Below are positions 11,735 through 22,250 of a DNA stretch of 64,000 nucleotides, piece by piece. The position numbers and the translations under genes are program-made. This DNA comes from Siderastrea siderea (taxonomy: Eukaryota; Cnidaria; Anthozoa; Scleractinia; Rhizangiidae), in assembly GCA_964030785.1 (NCBI GenBank), contig OZ034968.1, positions 26,368,186-26,432,185 on the forward strand. The letters run 5' to 3'. Within the stretch, counting starts at the first letter, position 1, and each line of letters begins with the position of its first letter. Under the pieces are notes generated by a model. That model made no database searches and was not told where the DNA came from. It saw only the letters and a list, made by a program, of their open reading frames with translations.

Positions 11735-13621
11735 GGATCATTATCAGCAGCTGGCCAAAGTCCCCTTTGTAAATTTGTTAAATAAAAATATAAAATTAGC
11801 TAAATTTAAATAATGTCTTAAAACTGTCGTATGTAACTCAAAGTCATAAAAATACCGTAGATCCGTTAAATTGCACCTTTTAGTGCTCCACAATTGCCAC
11901 CTTTAAGATTATGTAAAATTGCCACTTTTAAGAGTCCTTAAAATTGCCACTTTTAAGAGAATGTAAAATTGTCACTTTTAAGGCTCCTTAAAACTGCTAC
12001 TTATAAGACCACTTAAAAGTGCCACTTTTAAGACTTTGTAAAAGTGCCACTTCTAAGACTCTGTAAAAGTGGCACTTCTAAGACTCCTCAAAATTGGCAC
12101 TTTTAAGACTCCTTAAAATTGCCACTTTAAACACCGTAAAATTGCCACTTTAAAGGAGCCTTAAAAGTGCCACTCTTAAGGCTCCCTAAAATTGGCACTT
12201 TTACGACTGTAAAATTGCCACTTTTAAGGAGCCTTAAAAGTGCCACTTTTAAGGCTCCCTAAAATTGCCACTTTTACGACTGTAAAATTGCCACTTTCAA
12301 GGAGCCTTAAAAGTGGCACTTTTAAGGCTCCCTAAAATTGCCACTTCTAAGACTCTGTAAAATTGGCACTTTTAAGACTCCATAAAATTGCCACTTTAAA
12401 GACTGTAAAATTGCCACTTTTAAGGCTCCCTAAACTTGCCACTTTTACGACTGTAAAATTGCCACTTTTAAGGAGCACTTTTAAGGCTCCCTAAAATTGC
12501 CACTTTTACGACTGTAAAATTGCCACTTTTAAGGAGCCTTAAAAGTGCCACTTTTAAAGCTCCTTAAAATTGCCACTTCTAAGACTCTGTAAAATTGCCA
12601 CTTTTAAGGCTCCTTAAAATTGCCACTTTTAAGACTGTAAAATTGCCACTTTTAAGGCTCCTTAAAATTGCCACTTGTAAGACTCCCTAAAATTGCCACT
12701 TTTAACACTCCGTATTCTAAGACCACTTTAAAGACTGTAAAATTGCCACTTTTAAGGAGCCTTACAAGTCCCACTTTTAAGGTTTCCTAAATGCCAATTT
12801 AAGACTTTGTAAAAGTGCCACTTTTAAAGCTCCTCAAAATTGCCACTTCTAAGACTCTGTAAAATTGCCACTTTTAAGGCTCCATAAAATTGCCAATTTT
12901 AAGACTCCATAAAATTGCCACTTTTAAGACTCTGTAAAATTGCCACTTTCACGACGTCTTCTTAAAATTGCCTATTGACTTTCAGGACTTTACAAAGGCT
13001 CCGCTTTTAAGGCTCCTTAACACGCCGCTTTTAAGGATGCGCAAATTTTTATGGTGCCGCTCTTAAGACTTCATATTTTCCCTGCCTTTTTGTTACCTAT
13101 TGTAAACGTCTTGATGGTTGTGCAATTGCGTCTTTTTTATCTTTCTTTTTGATTGATGTTTGCTCATTGTTCATGTTGAGAATGCATAGAACACATGTCT
13201 TAGGCTAATTGCATTTACAAGATACGTTCGACACATGCACCTCTTTTTTTAAAGACTCATTCGATGCCTTTTACATCGACCCATGAATTAATGCACAAAA
13301 TTGGTTCTCCTTAATATTCTTCCTTTTATTGATTAACAACACATCTTAGTATTTTGGCTTGATTAATAATGATACATGTAAAATACAAATATATATGAAC
13401 ACTCAAATATGGGTCTTTCAGTTCCACCGACATATTTCCTACAAGCAGGGGACTCCACAAAAATCGATACTTGATGTTAAGACCTTCCAGACTCTGTCAT
13501 GATCACTGTAAGATTATGGAAGTTACTGATGCGAGTTACAAATAGGTGTTTGCAAGTAGGCAATAGCCAGATTTAAGAAAACTTGGAATTGTTAAGGACA
13601 TCGCCACCTTGTACACATTTG
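11735..13621 (+). repeat. Left terminal inverted repeat of the 19-kb element
   Basis: Three parts: a unique outer ~140 bp (11735-11875), a satellite core of units such as AAAATTGCCACTTTTAAG followed by GCTCCTT or ACTCTGT (about 11876-13080), and a unique inner ~540 bp (13081-13621). Outer and inner unique parts match the right arm almost base for base; array length differs between arms. Confidence 0.9.
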
Positions 13622-13689
13622 CAAATGCGAAGACCGAATGCGCTTGAGAGCACAGCATTTTACAGCCCCCGAACTGATCCCGACCCCGA

Positions 13690-14010
13690 AATGCGCCCGA
13701 AATCGAGCATTTTATTGTCTTAAAATTCGAGCTTTTTAGAGTCCTTGAAAGTCGAGCTTTTTAGAGTCCTTAAAAGCCGAGCTATTTATAGTCCTTAAGC
13801 ATTGGGCGTTTAATAGTCCTTAAAAGTCTTTAGAGTCTTTAAAAGTTGGGCTTTTTAGAGTCTTAAAAGTCGAGCTTTTTAGACTCCTTAAAAGTCGAGT
13901 TTTTTAGACTCCATAAAAGTTTATCTTTTAAGAACTTTTAAAAGTCCTTGGAAGTCGAAGCTGGTATATCCTTAAGGTTAAAATTTTTAGACTCTATAAA
14001 AGTAGACTCT
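13690..14010. repeat. Second short satellite, GTCCTTAAAAGTCGAGCTTT units
   Basis: About a dozen degenerate units of roughly 23-26 bp (AGTCCTTAAAAGTCGAGCTT with TTTAGA). The CCTTAAAAGT word is shared with the arm satellite, so it may be a related but diverged array just inside the left arm. It has no counterpart at the right arm. Confidence 0.8.
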
Positions 14011-15616
14011 TTGAAGTACTTGGTAAGAATGCAGCTTTCAAGATTTTGTTTCAATTGTAACCTTAAATAAGTTTTAAGAGTGCAGCTTGCATAAGTCTTT
14101 TAAGGAGAGTTTTTTTTTTTAATCCCTTGTTGACAATGGTAGTTTGTATCATTTTGTACGGGTCCTAAAGTGGCCACTGTTAGACCTTGTTCATACAGTG
14201 TGCGTTGTATATTTCATTAAGGTTACTCGATTTCCCAAAACGTCTGAGCAATATTACCAATAAGGACTAATGTATATTATAACTGGACTTTAATATACGT
14301 ACTACCAAAACCAAAAAACCAACGGCCACTGAAAAACTATATATATTAAGAGCTTAACGCATACTGAAAATAATTCGTAAATAGGGACTTCATTGTATTT
14401 AGTTATCAGAACAGGTCGTTGCCGAAAAGAACTTGATCCTTACTCATTTTGAAAATTCTGCCACTACTACTTTATCCCAGAATAAGAACACTGAGAATTT
14501 ACACTACAAATTGGATTTGACACGTTAGGATCACTGAAATACTACTACATTCTAGATAGTGCACACATATCACGAAAATCTGCCTGAAATAAAAAAAAGG
14601 AGTGCCTATTCTGCATGATTGTTCTTATTCCCGGAATCAGGAGCTAATCGAACGCATCACTTGACATGATGCTGAAGATATGTTTTGAGCTACGACAGTT
14701 ATGACTGTAGATTATGGTTCTAACGATTACTAATCTACTCGAAGTACGAAACAAAGTCAATTATGTGAAAATGCAACTTGTTATTAAATTAACTTTACCA
14801 ATGGATATTACTGTGTTTTGTACAGTTTCGGATGTCATTACTAAAACACACAAACTGAGTCTTCATAGACTTCTAATTAAAAGTCTATCCCTGCTCTATA
14901 TGCCTTACACAAATTAAATGTCGGATAACTCTTGCTTGTTTTCCTTTTATCCTTTTCCGGTTAGAAATAAAAATAACTAATTATAAGACTTTCACTATAC
15001 CACAAATATAACTAAATTTTGAAATGTGTTTGTTGTTAACACTCAAGCCTTGTTACACTCAATACACCAGATAATATAATCAGATTCAATATAGTTGATT
15101 TATAACCCAAAGTGCACAGCCTTTGAGAAAGCCACTTTTTAGGATACCGTAAAATTGAGGTGAGGGGCCATTAAACCAATTAGTATAAATTTTTTGTTTG
15201 TCAGGCGAGCAAAAAATGTCAAGCCGTATTTTTAAACAAGTGCGCAGCTGTGTTATGCTTATTTACAAGAGGAGGTGTAACGTGAATCGCGTTTGGGTGA
15301 CGCACTGGTGGGCCCATAGCAGACTAAGCTAATAACCGACATTTTTCAGTACTAAATACAACAATCTCCATGTTACTTCAAAATACGTTTCTGGTCGCTC
15401 TTGTATTAACGTCCGCGGACATGCACCAGTGCATATTTTTTGCTTCAAATAAGGCTCTGTTAGATGGAGGGGAGTACATTTCGAAAATAAATAATCCGTA
15501 TTTCTTAGAATTTATCAACAAGAATCGGTAATTTTTAAATGTAACACTAATCATCCGTTATCTTTAAATAAAGCGGCCGATAGTTTGTATCCCTTTTCTA
15601 AAGACCCCTGATAATA
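14011..15616. other. Interior of 19-kb element with no gene recognised
   Basis: AT-rich sequence with only short open frames and no acceptable splice chain. A single stray satellite-like unit (GCCACTTTTTAGGATACCGT) lies near 15132-15151. Confidence 0.4.
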
Positions 15617-15766
15617 CAGTGGATCCCGATTTTTCTAACCTCTTGGGGAAGAGGAATTTGGTTCGAATTATCGAGGGGTTCAAAAAATCGGGGGTAAAAT
15701 TGCAGTGTTTGACTGGTGAGGGGAAATCAGTTTTGGTTCGAATTATCGGGAGTTTCGAAAAACGCT
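15617..15766. mobile_element. Truncated pogo-like element
   Basis: Begins TA-CAGTGGATCCCGATTTTTC at 15615-15617 onward and contains GGTTCGAATTATCG repeats like the element at 10654-11473, including the GGGGGTAAAATT.CAGTGTTTGACT stretch. The right terminal repeat is lost after GGGAGTTTCGAAAAAC. Likely a deleted sister copy. Confidence 0.7.
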
Positions 15767-16826
15767 ATTAATTTATTTACTTGTTTTCTTATTTTACGTA
15801 GTTAAAGTTCTGGCCTTAGGACCTCAATCTTGACTGTAAGCTCTTCGATATTTGTGGTGGTTGGTGCCATGGCCTTCACCATTTTCCCTTCAGTGAGCTT
15901 CACAAAAGGGATGTTGTGTACTTTGGCCAAGGAACAATTTTGCGTTTTGAAGATGAAGCTGTTGAGAGAATAAGCAGTTTGATGTCATTGCCTGATTATA
16001 TTGAAATCTTCAAGAATGTCGGGCATAGCTTCAACTTTTTTTTGGTCACGGCGTTTCACTGAAAAGAAGGAATGAAGTTTCATATATCCTAGCTATCCTC
16101 TATTGAGCACTTTTTGGATGTGTACATCCATTTCCATCAGTAGTCAAGCTAAGTGAAATTTCACTTTTCCGTGGTTTATTTAGATGGGTGGGCGATGTTA
16201 AGTGCAATAAAAAAAATCACATACCTTATATACATGTGTACCGGCTCAACCCCCTGATTGTACTCCAGGTAGAAGGCTTTCTCTTGGTGTAGGAGCCTCC
16301 ACTTTTTTCCCCACTTCTCGAACGACGGTGACATTTTGAGAGAGTTTCCCGCCCCGTTTGACGGTATTTTCCATGTAAATACCCCAATTTCCCCGCTCGG
16401 TTTGTGGCGAATCTGTGGTGGCACCTGCCAAAAATAACAAAAGGTTTCTCAGGCTTTCTTCTCGTAAAATGAGATACAAAACAAGACACCTGGTCGCAGG
16501 TTAAATTCAGGCTACAGAATTAAACGGATCTTACTATTTCGTCGAATTTCCACAGTATACTTTCCCTCTCGCTTTGCAGCATCGCAAAGTGGCGCATCTG
16601 GGTGTCTTTGATGTGAGATCTCACTTGACCTCTTCTCGTTGACTGCCCACATTCCTTGACTGGACAAACCGTTGCCACCGCTGGACACTGTAGGGTATGT
16701 GAAGGTATCAGATACCTATGAAGAAATAAATACCGTTACATGAAAAAATTAGCAAGAGGTTTATTTTATAGCGGGTATTTAGTAAAGTCGACATAATATA
16801 TAAAACATTCAGTAGAGAACTGATTT

Positions 16827-18200
16827 GAACATTAGTTTAATTGCCAAATGACAAGCTTTATTTCTTTCCATTGACGCTTGCGAAATCGAAGACGATCTTG
16901 CATTAATGAGCGCGAGCCTGTGTAGACAGTTGCTTTATACACGCAAATCTGCGTATTTCAAAAACCTTTCATCCAAATAGCGTATTGCCAAGTGAATATA
17001 AAAGGAAAAGGTACATCCAAAAACATAGCGTATAGGTCTTGTTTATATTAGATAAAAACCTGAGCTGAGCACGGCAGCAGCGCTAACATTGCGCCGTCAA
17101 CGATCAAAGCGCGAAAAGCGAGTGAGTGTCCCTTGCGCTCGCGCCATCGAGCAGGTGTACCAGACGTTTTCTCGCTCGCACTGCGATGAGCAGCTTGCCG
17201 CGAGAAAAATAAAAACAGGGGACCATCTTATTCAGTGGTTGACATATAATACCCGCGAATACTTTGCTAGCCTCCTACGCAGTCGTTTTTAGGGGAGTCG
17301 TATTACCCTAAAAACGACTGCGTGGGAGGCTAATACTTTGCGAGATGCGTAGAATTTTTTTCGAGCCCCGAGGGGCGAGGCGAAATACGAGCAATGAGCA
17401 AAAATAACGTTCGTGCGTATTCCTTGCTAATCCTTCGAGTAAGAGAGTTATTATTCCACTTAAAAAATGTAATTAAAACTTGGTTTTTTCCAGTGTTTGT
17501 CTCGTCCTCATTCGGCCAAAAAACCTTTAGCAAAGTCCACATTATGTATAAAACTTTCAGTATAGCAGTTTAATTGCTAAACGACAAGCTTTATTTCTTT
17601 CCGTCGACACTTGCGAAATCGAAGACGATCCTGCAGGAATGAGTGAGAGCCTGTGTAGGCAGTTGCTTTATACACGCAAATTTGCGTATCTCAAGAACCT
17701 TTCATCCAAATAGCGTATTGCCAACTGAATAGTAAACGAAATGGTACATCCAAAAACATAGCGTGTAGGTCGTGTTTATATTAGATAAAAAAACCTGAGC
17801 ACGTGAGCTAACATTGCGCAGTCAACATTGCGCAGTCAACGCTAACATTGCGCAGTCAACGATCAAAGCGCGAAAAGCGAGTGAGTGTCCCTCGTGCTCG
17901 CGCCATCTAGCAGGCGTACCAGACGTTTTCTCGCTCGAACCGACGCGATGAGCGGCTTGCTGCGAGCTAGAAAAATGTTAAAAAATGGGCCATCTTATTC
18001 AATGGTTGACATATAATACCCACAGATACTTTGCGAGGTGCGTAGTACTTTTTCGAGCCCCGAGGGGCGAGGCGAAATACGGGCAATGAGCAAAAATAAC
18101 ATCTGCGCGTATTCTTTGTTAATTCTTCGAGTTATTATTCCACTTAAAAAATCAAGTTAAAATTTGGTTTTTCCAGTCCGGCCAGTATTTGTCTCCTTCG
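16827..18200. repeat. Tandem segmental duplication, two ~700-bp copies
   Basis: About 16827-17500 and 17566-18200 align in direct orientation, sharing for example GACAAGCTTTATTTCTTTCC, CCAAAAACATAGCGT and GAGCCCCGAGGGGCGAG. Copy 1 carries an extra 65-bp hairpin (17268-17332) absent from copy 2. Copy 2 has a small internal repeat of ATTGCGCAGTCAAC (about 17813-17861). It lies in the long intron between TRAF exons 2 and 3. Confidence 0.85.
17268..17332. mobile_element. 65-bp hairpin MITE with 9-bp target duplication
   Basis: Arms 17268-17294 and 17306-17332 (TAGCCTCCTACGCAGTCGTT... and its complement, one mismatch) enclose an 11-base loop. ATACTTTGC is present on both sides (17259-17267, 17333-17341) but only once at the matching site in the sister duplication (about 18022-18034). 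A 9-bp duplication is typical of Mutator-like elements. Confidence 0.85.
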
Positions 18201-18384
18201 GCCAAAAAACCTTTCAAACCTGGATTTTACAGTGCAATACATAATTTTACTGTTTTTAAAATGCCGTGACATATTTTGCGCGTTATCTTGACCTTATATG
18301 GTAAAATGGCCCAAGAGTGGTGTCTGTACTCGGTGAACTTTGACAAATTTTCTTTAATCTTATTACGCTTTTCACGCCGTTAGA

Positions 18385-18775
18385 ACACAAGCCACAAACA
18401 CAGGGCGTAGATGAGTCATATTTGACTGCAATACTGCTTAAATTCATCGCGTAAATCGATCTTGTTGATTCAAAACAGTGAACCTGACTGGACAAAGCGT
18501 CATGCTATCTCCCGTACATTCTATCCGCAAGACGAAAACCGCATACAGCAGTTACTGTGGGCGTGTCACCAGTAACTAACAGCGTGCTTCGCTTTCCGAT
18601 AACGTCGCCCTATTACCATTGTCGGTCTTTCGTCTTGCGGATAGAATTTCACCGCACGGGTAACTAGACAGTCACGTTCATTGTTTTGAATTAACAAAAT
18701 CGATTTGCGCGATGAATTTATCCAGCATTACGGTCAAATATGACTCCTCTGCGCCCTGTGCCACAAGCGGAAACC
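18385..18775. repeat. Imperfect inverted repeat with inner hairpin
   Basis: Arms of about 120 bp (18385-18505 and 18655-18775) are inverted copies at perhaps 80-85% identity, with a second inverted pair inside (ATTCTATCCGCAAGACGAAA near 18518 and its complement near 18627). Likely an old foldback MITE; exact ends not resolved. Confidence 0.7.
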
Positions 18776-18879
18776 GCACAAGAAAAGTCTCTGACACCCA
18801 GGGTACACGCGGGGGTGGGGGCTGACTTTCTTTTGTTCCCCTCAATAGGGCCATTTATCGGGAGAAATTAAGACGTTAA

Positions 18880-19914
18880 GGTACGGGTCGCACTTTTGAC
18901 ATGAATATTTATATTGGGCATAAAAGCTGTCATCACGAAGTTCTGAAAGTGCGACCCTTATGTCGCGCGAGGCCAGGATAAGGCCGACGCAACGTAAAGA
19001 TCAAACGAGCCGATGTACTGCCTCGGAGCAGGGCATATCGCGCAGAAACAATAGATCTTGTCATTCTGCTGTCAAAGCGTCCATTAACAACTACTAAATA
19101 CCGCATTTCACAATACCGCATTCAATTCACGTGCGAAGGTCAAGATGGATCGTAACTTTTCCCCCTACGGTTTTACCGCTTCTCTCTCTGCTTCTGTGGT
19201 GCGAAACTTCACATACTGATTCCGCAGGTCAAATAGCGTATTCACAATATCTTGCACTGCTTCGATCACTGTTGTCTTTCCAACGCTAAAAGCCGGTGCA
19301 AGCGATACATATGTACTTAGTCTACAGTCCGATTGCTAATACCTTCTCCGGGGTAATACAATTTCGCATGTATGTGTCCCGTCTTGTTATATGCGGAGAC
19401 ACTACATTCAAAAGTTGGCGAAACGTTTCCTTTCGGACGCGAAGAAGACTCCTGAAATAATCGTCTGGAAGACGATCATCGTAGTAGTGCATCTCAAACC
19501 AGGATTGTCTTGGCCTTGGTACGGTAAACACCAGTATCGTCGTCTTCGATTTCTCCTTCGAATCTGTCTGTATCGTAAAACAGCGGTAAGAATTCTTCTC
19601 CTTCGAATGCTTAAACCGTAAAGCCCACGAAGCTGTTGTACGTTTCAGAAATTAAAGAGAGATTGAAGAAATGTTGCAAGTAAATACAGCATAAACCTCA
19701 TGGTCACAAGATTTGGCGCCAACGAGTGAATTCTCGCGGTACACCAGACTAAAAATAAATAATCACGTTTGTGTGACAGCATTTGGTATCTTGTATCAAG
19801 TTCACGTTCAAAAGTGCGACTGCCGGATTAACAGCCATATCATGGCGAGACGTGTCGGTGCGGCATAATAGAACTGCGACATAAAAACTTAAGCCCTAAA
19901 GTGCGACCCATACC
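18880..19914 (-). mobile_element. PIF/Harbinger transposon, degenerate
   Basis: Terminal repeats GGTACGGGTCGCACTTT (left) and the complement of AAAGTGCGACCCATACC (right) are flanked by TAA (18877-18879, 19915-19917). A 3-bp TAA/TTA target is the Harbinger rule. A further inverted GTGCGACCC copy lies at about 18949. The element is about 1.04 kb, shorter than an autonomous copy, and holds a transposase remnant on the minus strand. Confidence 0.88.
19165..19531 (-). pseudogene. Harbinger (HARBI1-like, DDE_Tnp_4) transposase remnant
   Basis: The frame from 19531 has the N-terminal HARBI1-type features WFEMHYYDDRLPDDYFRSLL, FRQLL and PHITR, then ITPEKVLAIGL. After a stop near 19322 similarity continues in another frame with FSVGKTTVIEAVQDIV, matching the helix before the DDE catalytic core. 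The core itself and any catalytic acid are absent, and a stop lies at 19165-19167. Not functional. Confidence 0.8.
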
Positions 19915-20077
19915 TAAGACGCAAACTGCACTGTTTATACTTTCGCTTCCTACTAAGACGCGAAGATCACGTACTTATGTTTTGATACAGCCTCGTTTAC
20001 GTGCAATGTTACCATTAGCAACTATCGAAGACTATGCATGCTGTTAAAATTCACAAACTCGGCGTTGCACAAAGCCC

Positions 20078-20157
20078 GCGAGAGTAGACGGCTTTTTCGG
20101 CTCGAGTTTCACCCGCCGGCGGGTGAAACTCGAGCCGAAAAAGCCGTCTGCTCTCGC
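20078..20157. repeat. 80-bp near-perfect palindrome without loop
   Basis: Two 40-bp arms meet at 20117/20118 (CACCCGCC|GGCGGGTG) with one mismatch. It lies in the TRAF gene's large intron. No spacer remains, so as DNA it could extrude a cruciform. A related word (GCAGGCTAC with CTGCTCTCG) continues to the right. Confidence 0.9.
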
Positions 20158-22250
20158 AGGCTACGTTGCACACGAAATACAACAGAAATCCGAGAAGAGT
20201 CGGTAGAAAGTGATTGACGGATTGCTGCGATCATGACATGATACAGATGGAAGATGTTGAATTCATTGCAAACCTTCGGCTCTCCAGGCCATCTTTTGCA
20301 AAGCTTTGCAGCCAATTATTCCCCCTAATCGCATGTGCACTTTTATACGAGGAAGTTCGCGTCTTATTTGAGACGCGGACAAAATAAGAACAACCGAAAA
20401 CCTTGTTCTAATATAAGACGCGTCTTATTGAAGTCGCGTCTAAAATAAGACACGAACGGTTATACGATCAGTTCTCGTCTTATTTCTGTCGCGTCGTAGA
20501 TAATATGCGTCTTATCCCGTATAAATGGCCTTAATATTTTGAACTATATAAGTAGGATGGACCTAGCTTGCAAATAGGTTCCTCAGTGGTTTTTAGGTCG
20601 ATCCCTACATTGGGTACCGACCTTTTGTTTCGCCTATTAAGTCCCGTACCAGCCGGACGGAACTGTTTCGTTGCGTTGTTGGCTTTGTTTATCGAATATC
20701 AAGCACGGAGTTAAAATAACTACAAAACCAAATTTAACATACCTCTTCACCGTTTCTCCACAGTTTAACGGGCAGCCAACTTGGGTGAATTCGCATCTCG
20801 TTTCCTTGTGAGAATTCTCATCTCCTTTCTTCAACTTCTTGCCGCACTCACAAGTAATGTCACGCATTGGGCATTCTTGTGAGTGGGCCACTTGGTCGCC
20901 CCGCTTGATATGCTCTCCACAAAGACTGCACCCCACCTCCTGCAGCTCCTTACGTGTTGCTTGGCGGTGTCGAGGTTGAACTCGGCTTTGCAAGCAAGGC
21001 ACTCGCACTTCACCTTTGCGAGCACCTTGCTTGAAAGATGTTGCGGCAGAACATCATGACCGGCTGGCGGCAAATTGCGCATGATACGTTGACGGACTGG
21101 CTCTTCATAGTATCCACGCAAAAGCCACAAAACGTATGCCCGCACTTCATAGCGATTTGAGCGTCCAGGACCGGCTTGGTGCTGTTTGAAGTAAAGAAGA
21201 ACAGTGTCAGTTTAATGTACCCAGTCTTGCATTGTGTAACCGAGTGGTATAACTAAGTTTGCAAATTTGTTTTTATTCTTACCAAATGTCGCATAAATAG
21301 TCATCTGGGATATCTTCTTTGCAGCGTACATATGCGAAAACTTCTGAGGAAGAGCTCATCCTGATTGTTAAGTTTGTTTGAGCAATAAATCCCTGAATTG
21401 CGATCTTACTCTTTTCCGCGATCAATGTGTGCTGAAGCCACGTGTACTTTGTTCGGGAAGTCATGTGGTTTCTCAGTAACTAGACACGTGGTGCAAAGAA
21501 CGCTGTCAGTGGTCCTTGGCCAATGCATTATAGAGGACACGCGTAGCTGACGTTAATCACGCGCGTCAAATGGAACAATTCTCGATTTTCACTTACGCCA
21601 TAAAATATTAAAATCGAAACCAGCAAATGAAAGAAGCCAAGAATTTGGAGGGGCGCCAACAAGGTCCCGGAAATCAATAAAAATAACTGAAGACAGTTTT
21701 GCTCTTCAAGCGATTACTTTTCTCTCGTAAATTACAGTACAATCACATGAAATTATTTCCCAATGTTTTAACTGTCAGACTGCTAAAAAACACAAGTAGA
21801 GTCCCTTTTTGCATAAGAGAAACCTTTTCGCATGAGAAAGTCAGAAATTCAAATATTCTGTATTTTCAAAACGTAAAACGTTACCGGGCTGGAAACCTGT
21901 TGAAAAGAGAATTTTTTAAGTCCTCTTCAACCTGGAGGGGAAAAAAATCTGCAAACCTTGCGCTTTATGATTTTAGAATGTGAAGCTCAACTTAAGTTTT
22001 GGTGTTATATAAGAATTTGCCCGTCTCTTCCCTCGTTATCGCCCTTTCTTTTCTCCGCCCTTTTCCTATTAGAGTAGGCCCTTATCGATTGTGCTAGCGT
22101 AATTTGGAAAAACGAGCACAATTTTTGCATATTTTATAAAAACAGCTCTGCTAGCATAATCGGCACAAGTTTTAGGTTTTTTTTGAAGGGAACATTACCA
22201 GAGTCATGACTTGCTTGGTCCCTAAGATTGATTATTTTTAAGTTCTGTCT

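Larger units (their letters stand above)
15802..21359 (-). pseudogene. TRAF-like RING / TRAF zinc finger / MATH gene, disrupted
   Basis: Exons in minus order: 21359-21283, 21181-20743, 16715-16535, 16424-16225, 16058-15802. Exons 1-2 join to a RING finger (YLCDIC, then CGHTFCGFCVDTM and CAICRQPV). Exon 2 goes on into TRAF-type zinc fingers (CSLCGEHIKRGDQ, CECGKKLKKGDE, GCPLNCGETVKR). Exon 3 adds a finger (CPVKECGQSTRRG) and a short helix. Exon 4 looks like the start of a MATH/TRAF-C domain (GVFTWKI, KKWRLL). Junctions 1-2, 2-3 and 3-4 keep phase. Damage: exon 2 needs two single-base gains (after CRQPV and near QHV), exon 4-5 phases disagree, and exon 5 has an in-frame TGA. TRAFs link receptors to NF-kB/JNK signalling as E3 ligases. 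Indels could be assembly errors, but three or more defects favour decay. Its start lies 0.9 kb from the divergent gene at 22251. Confidence 0.75.
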
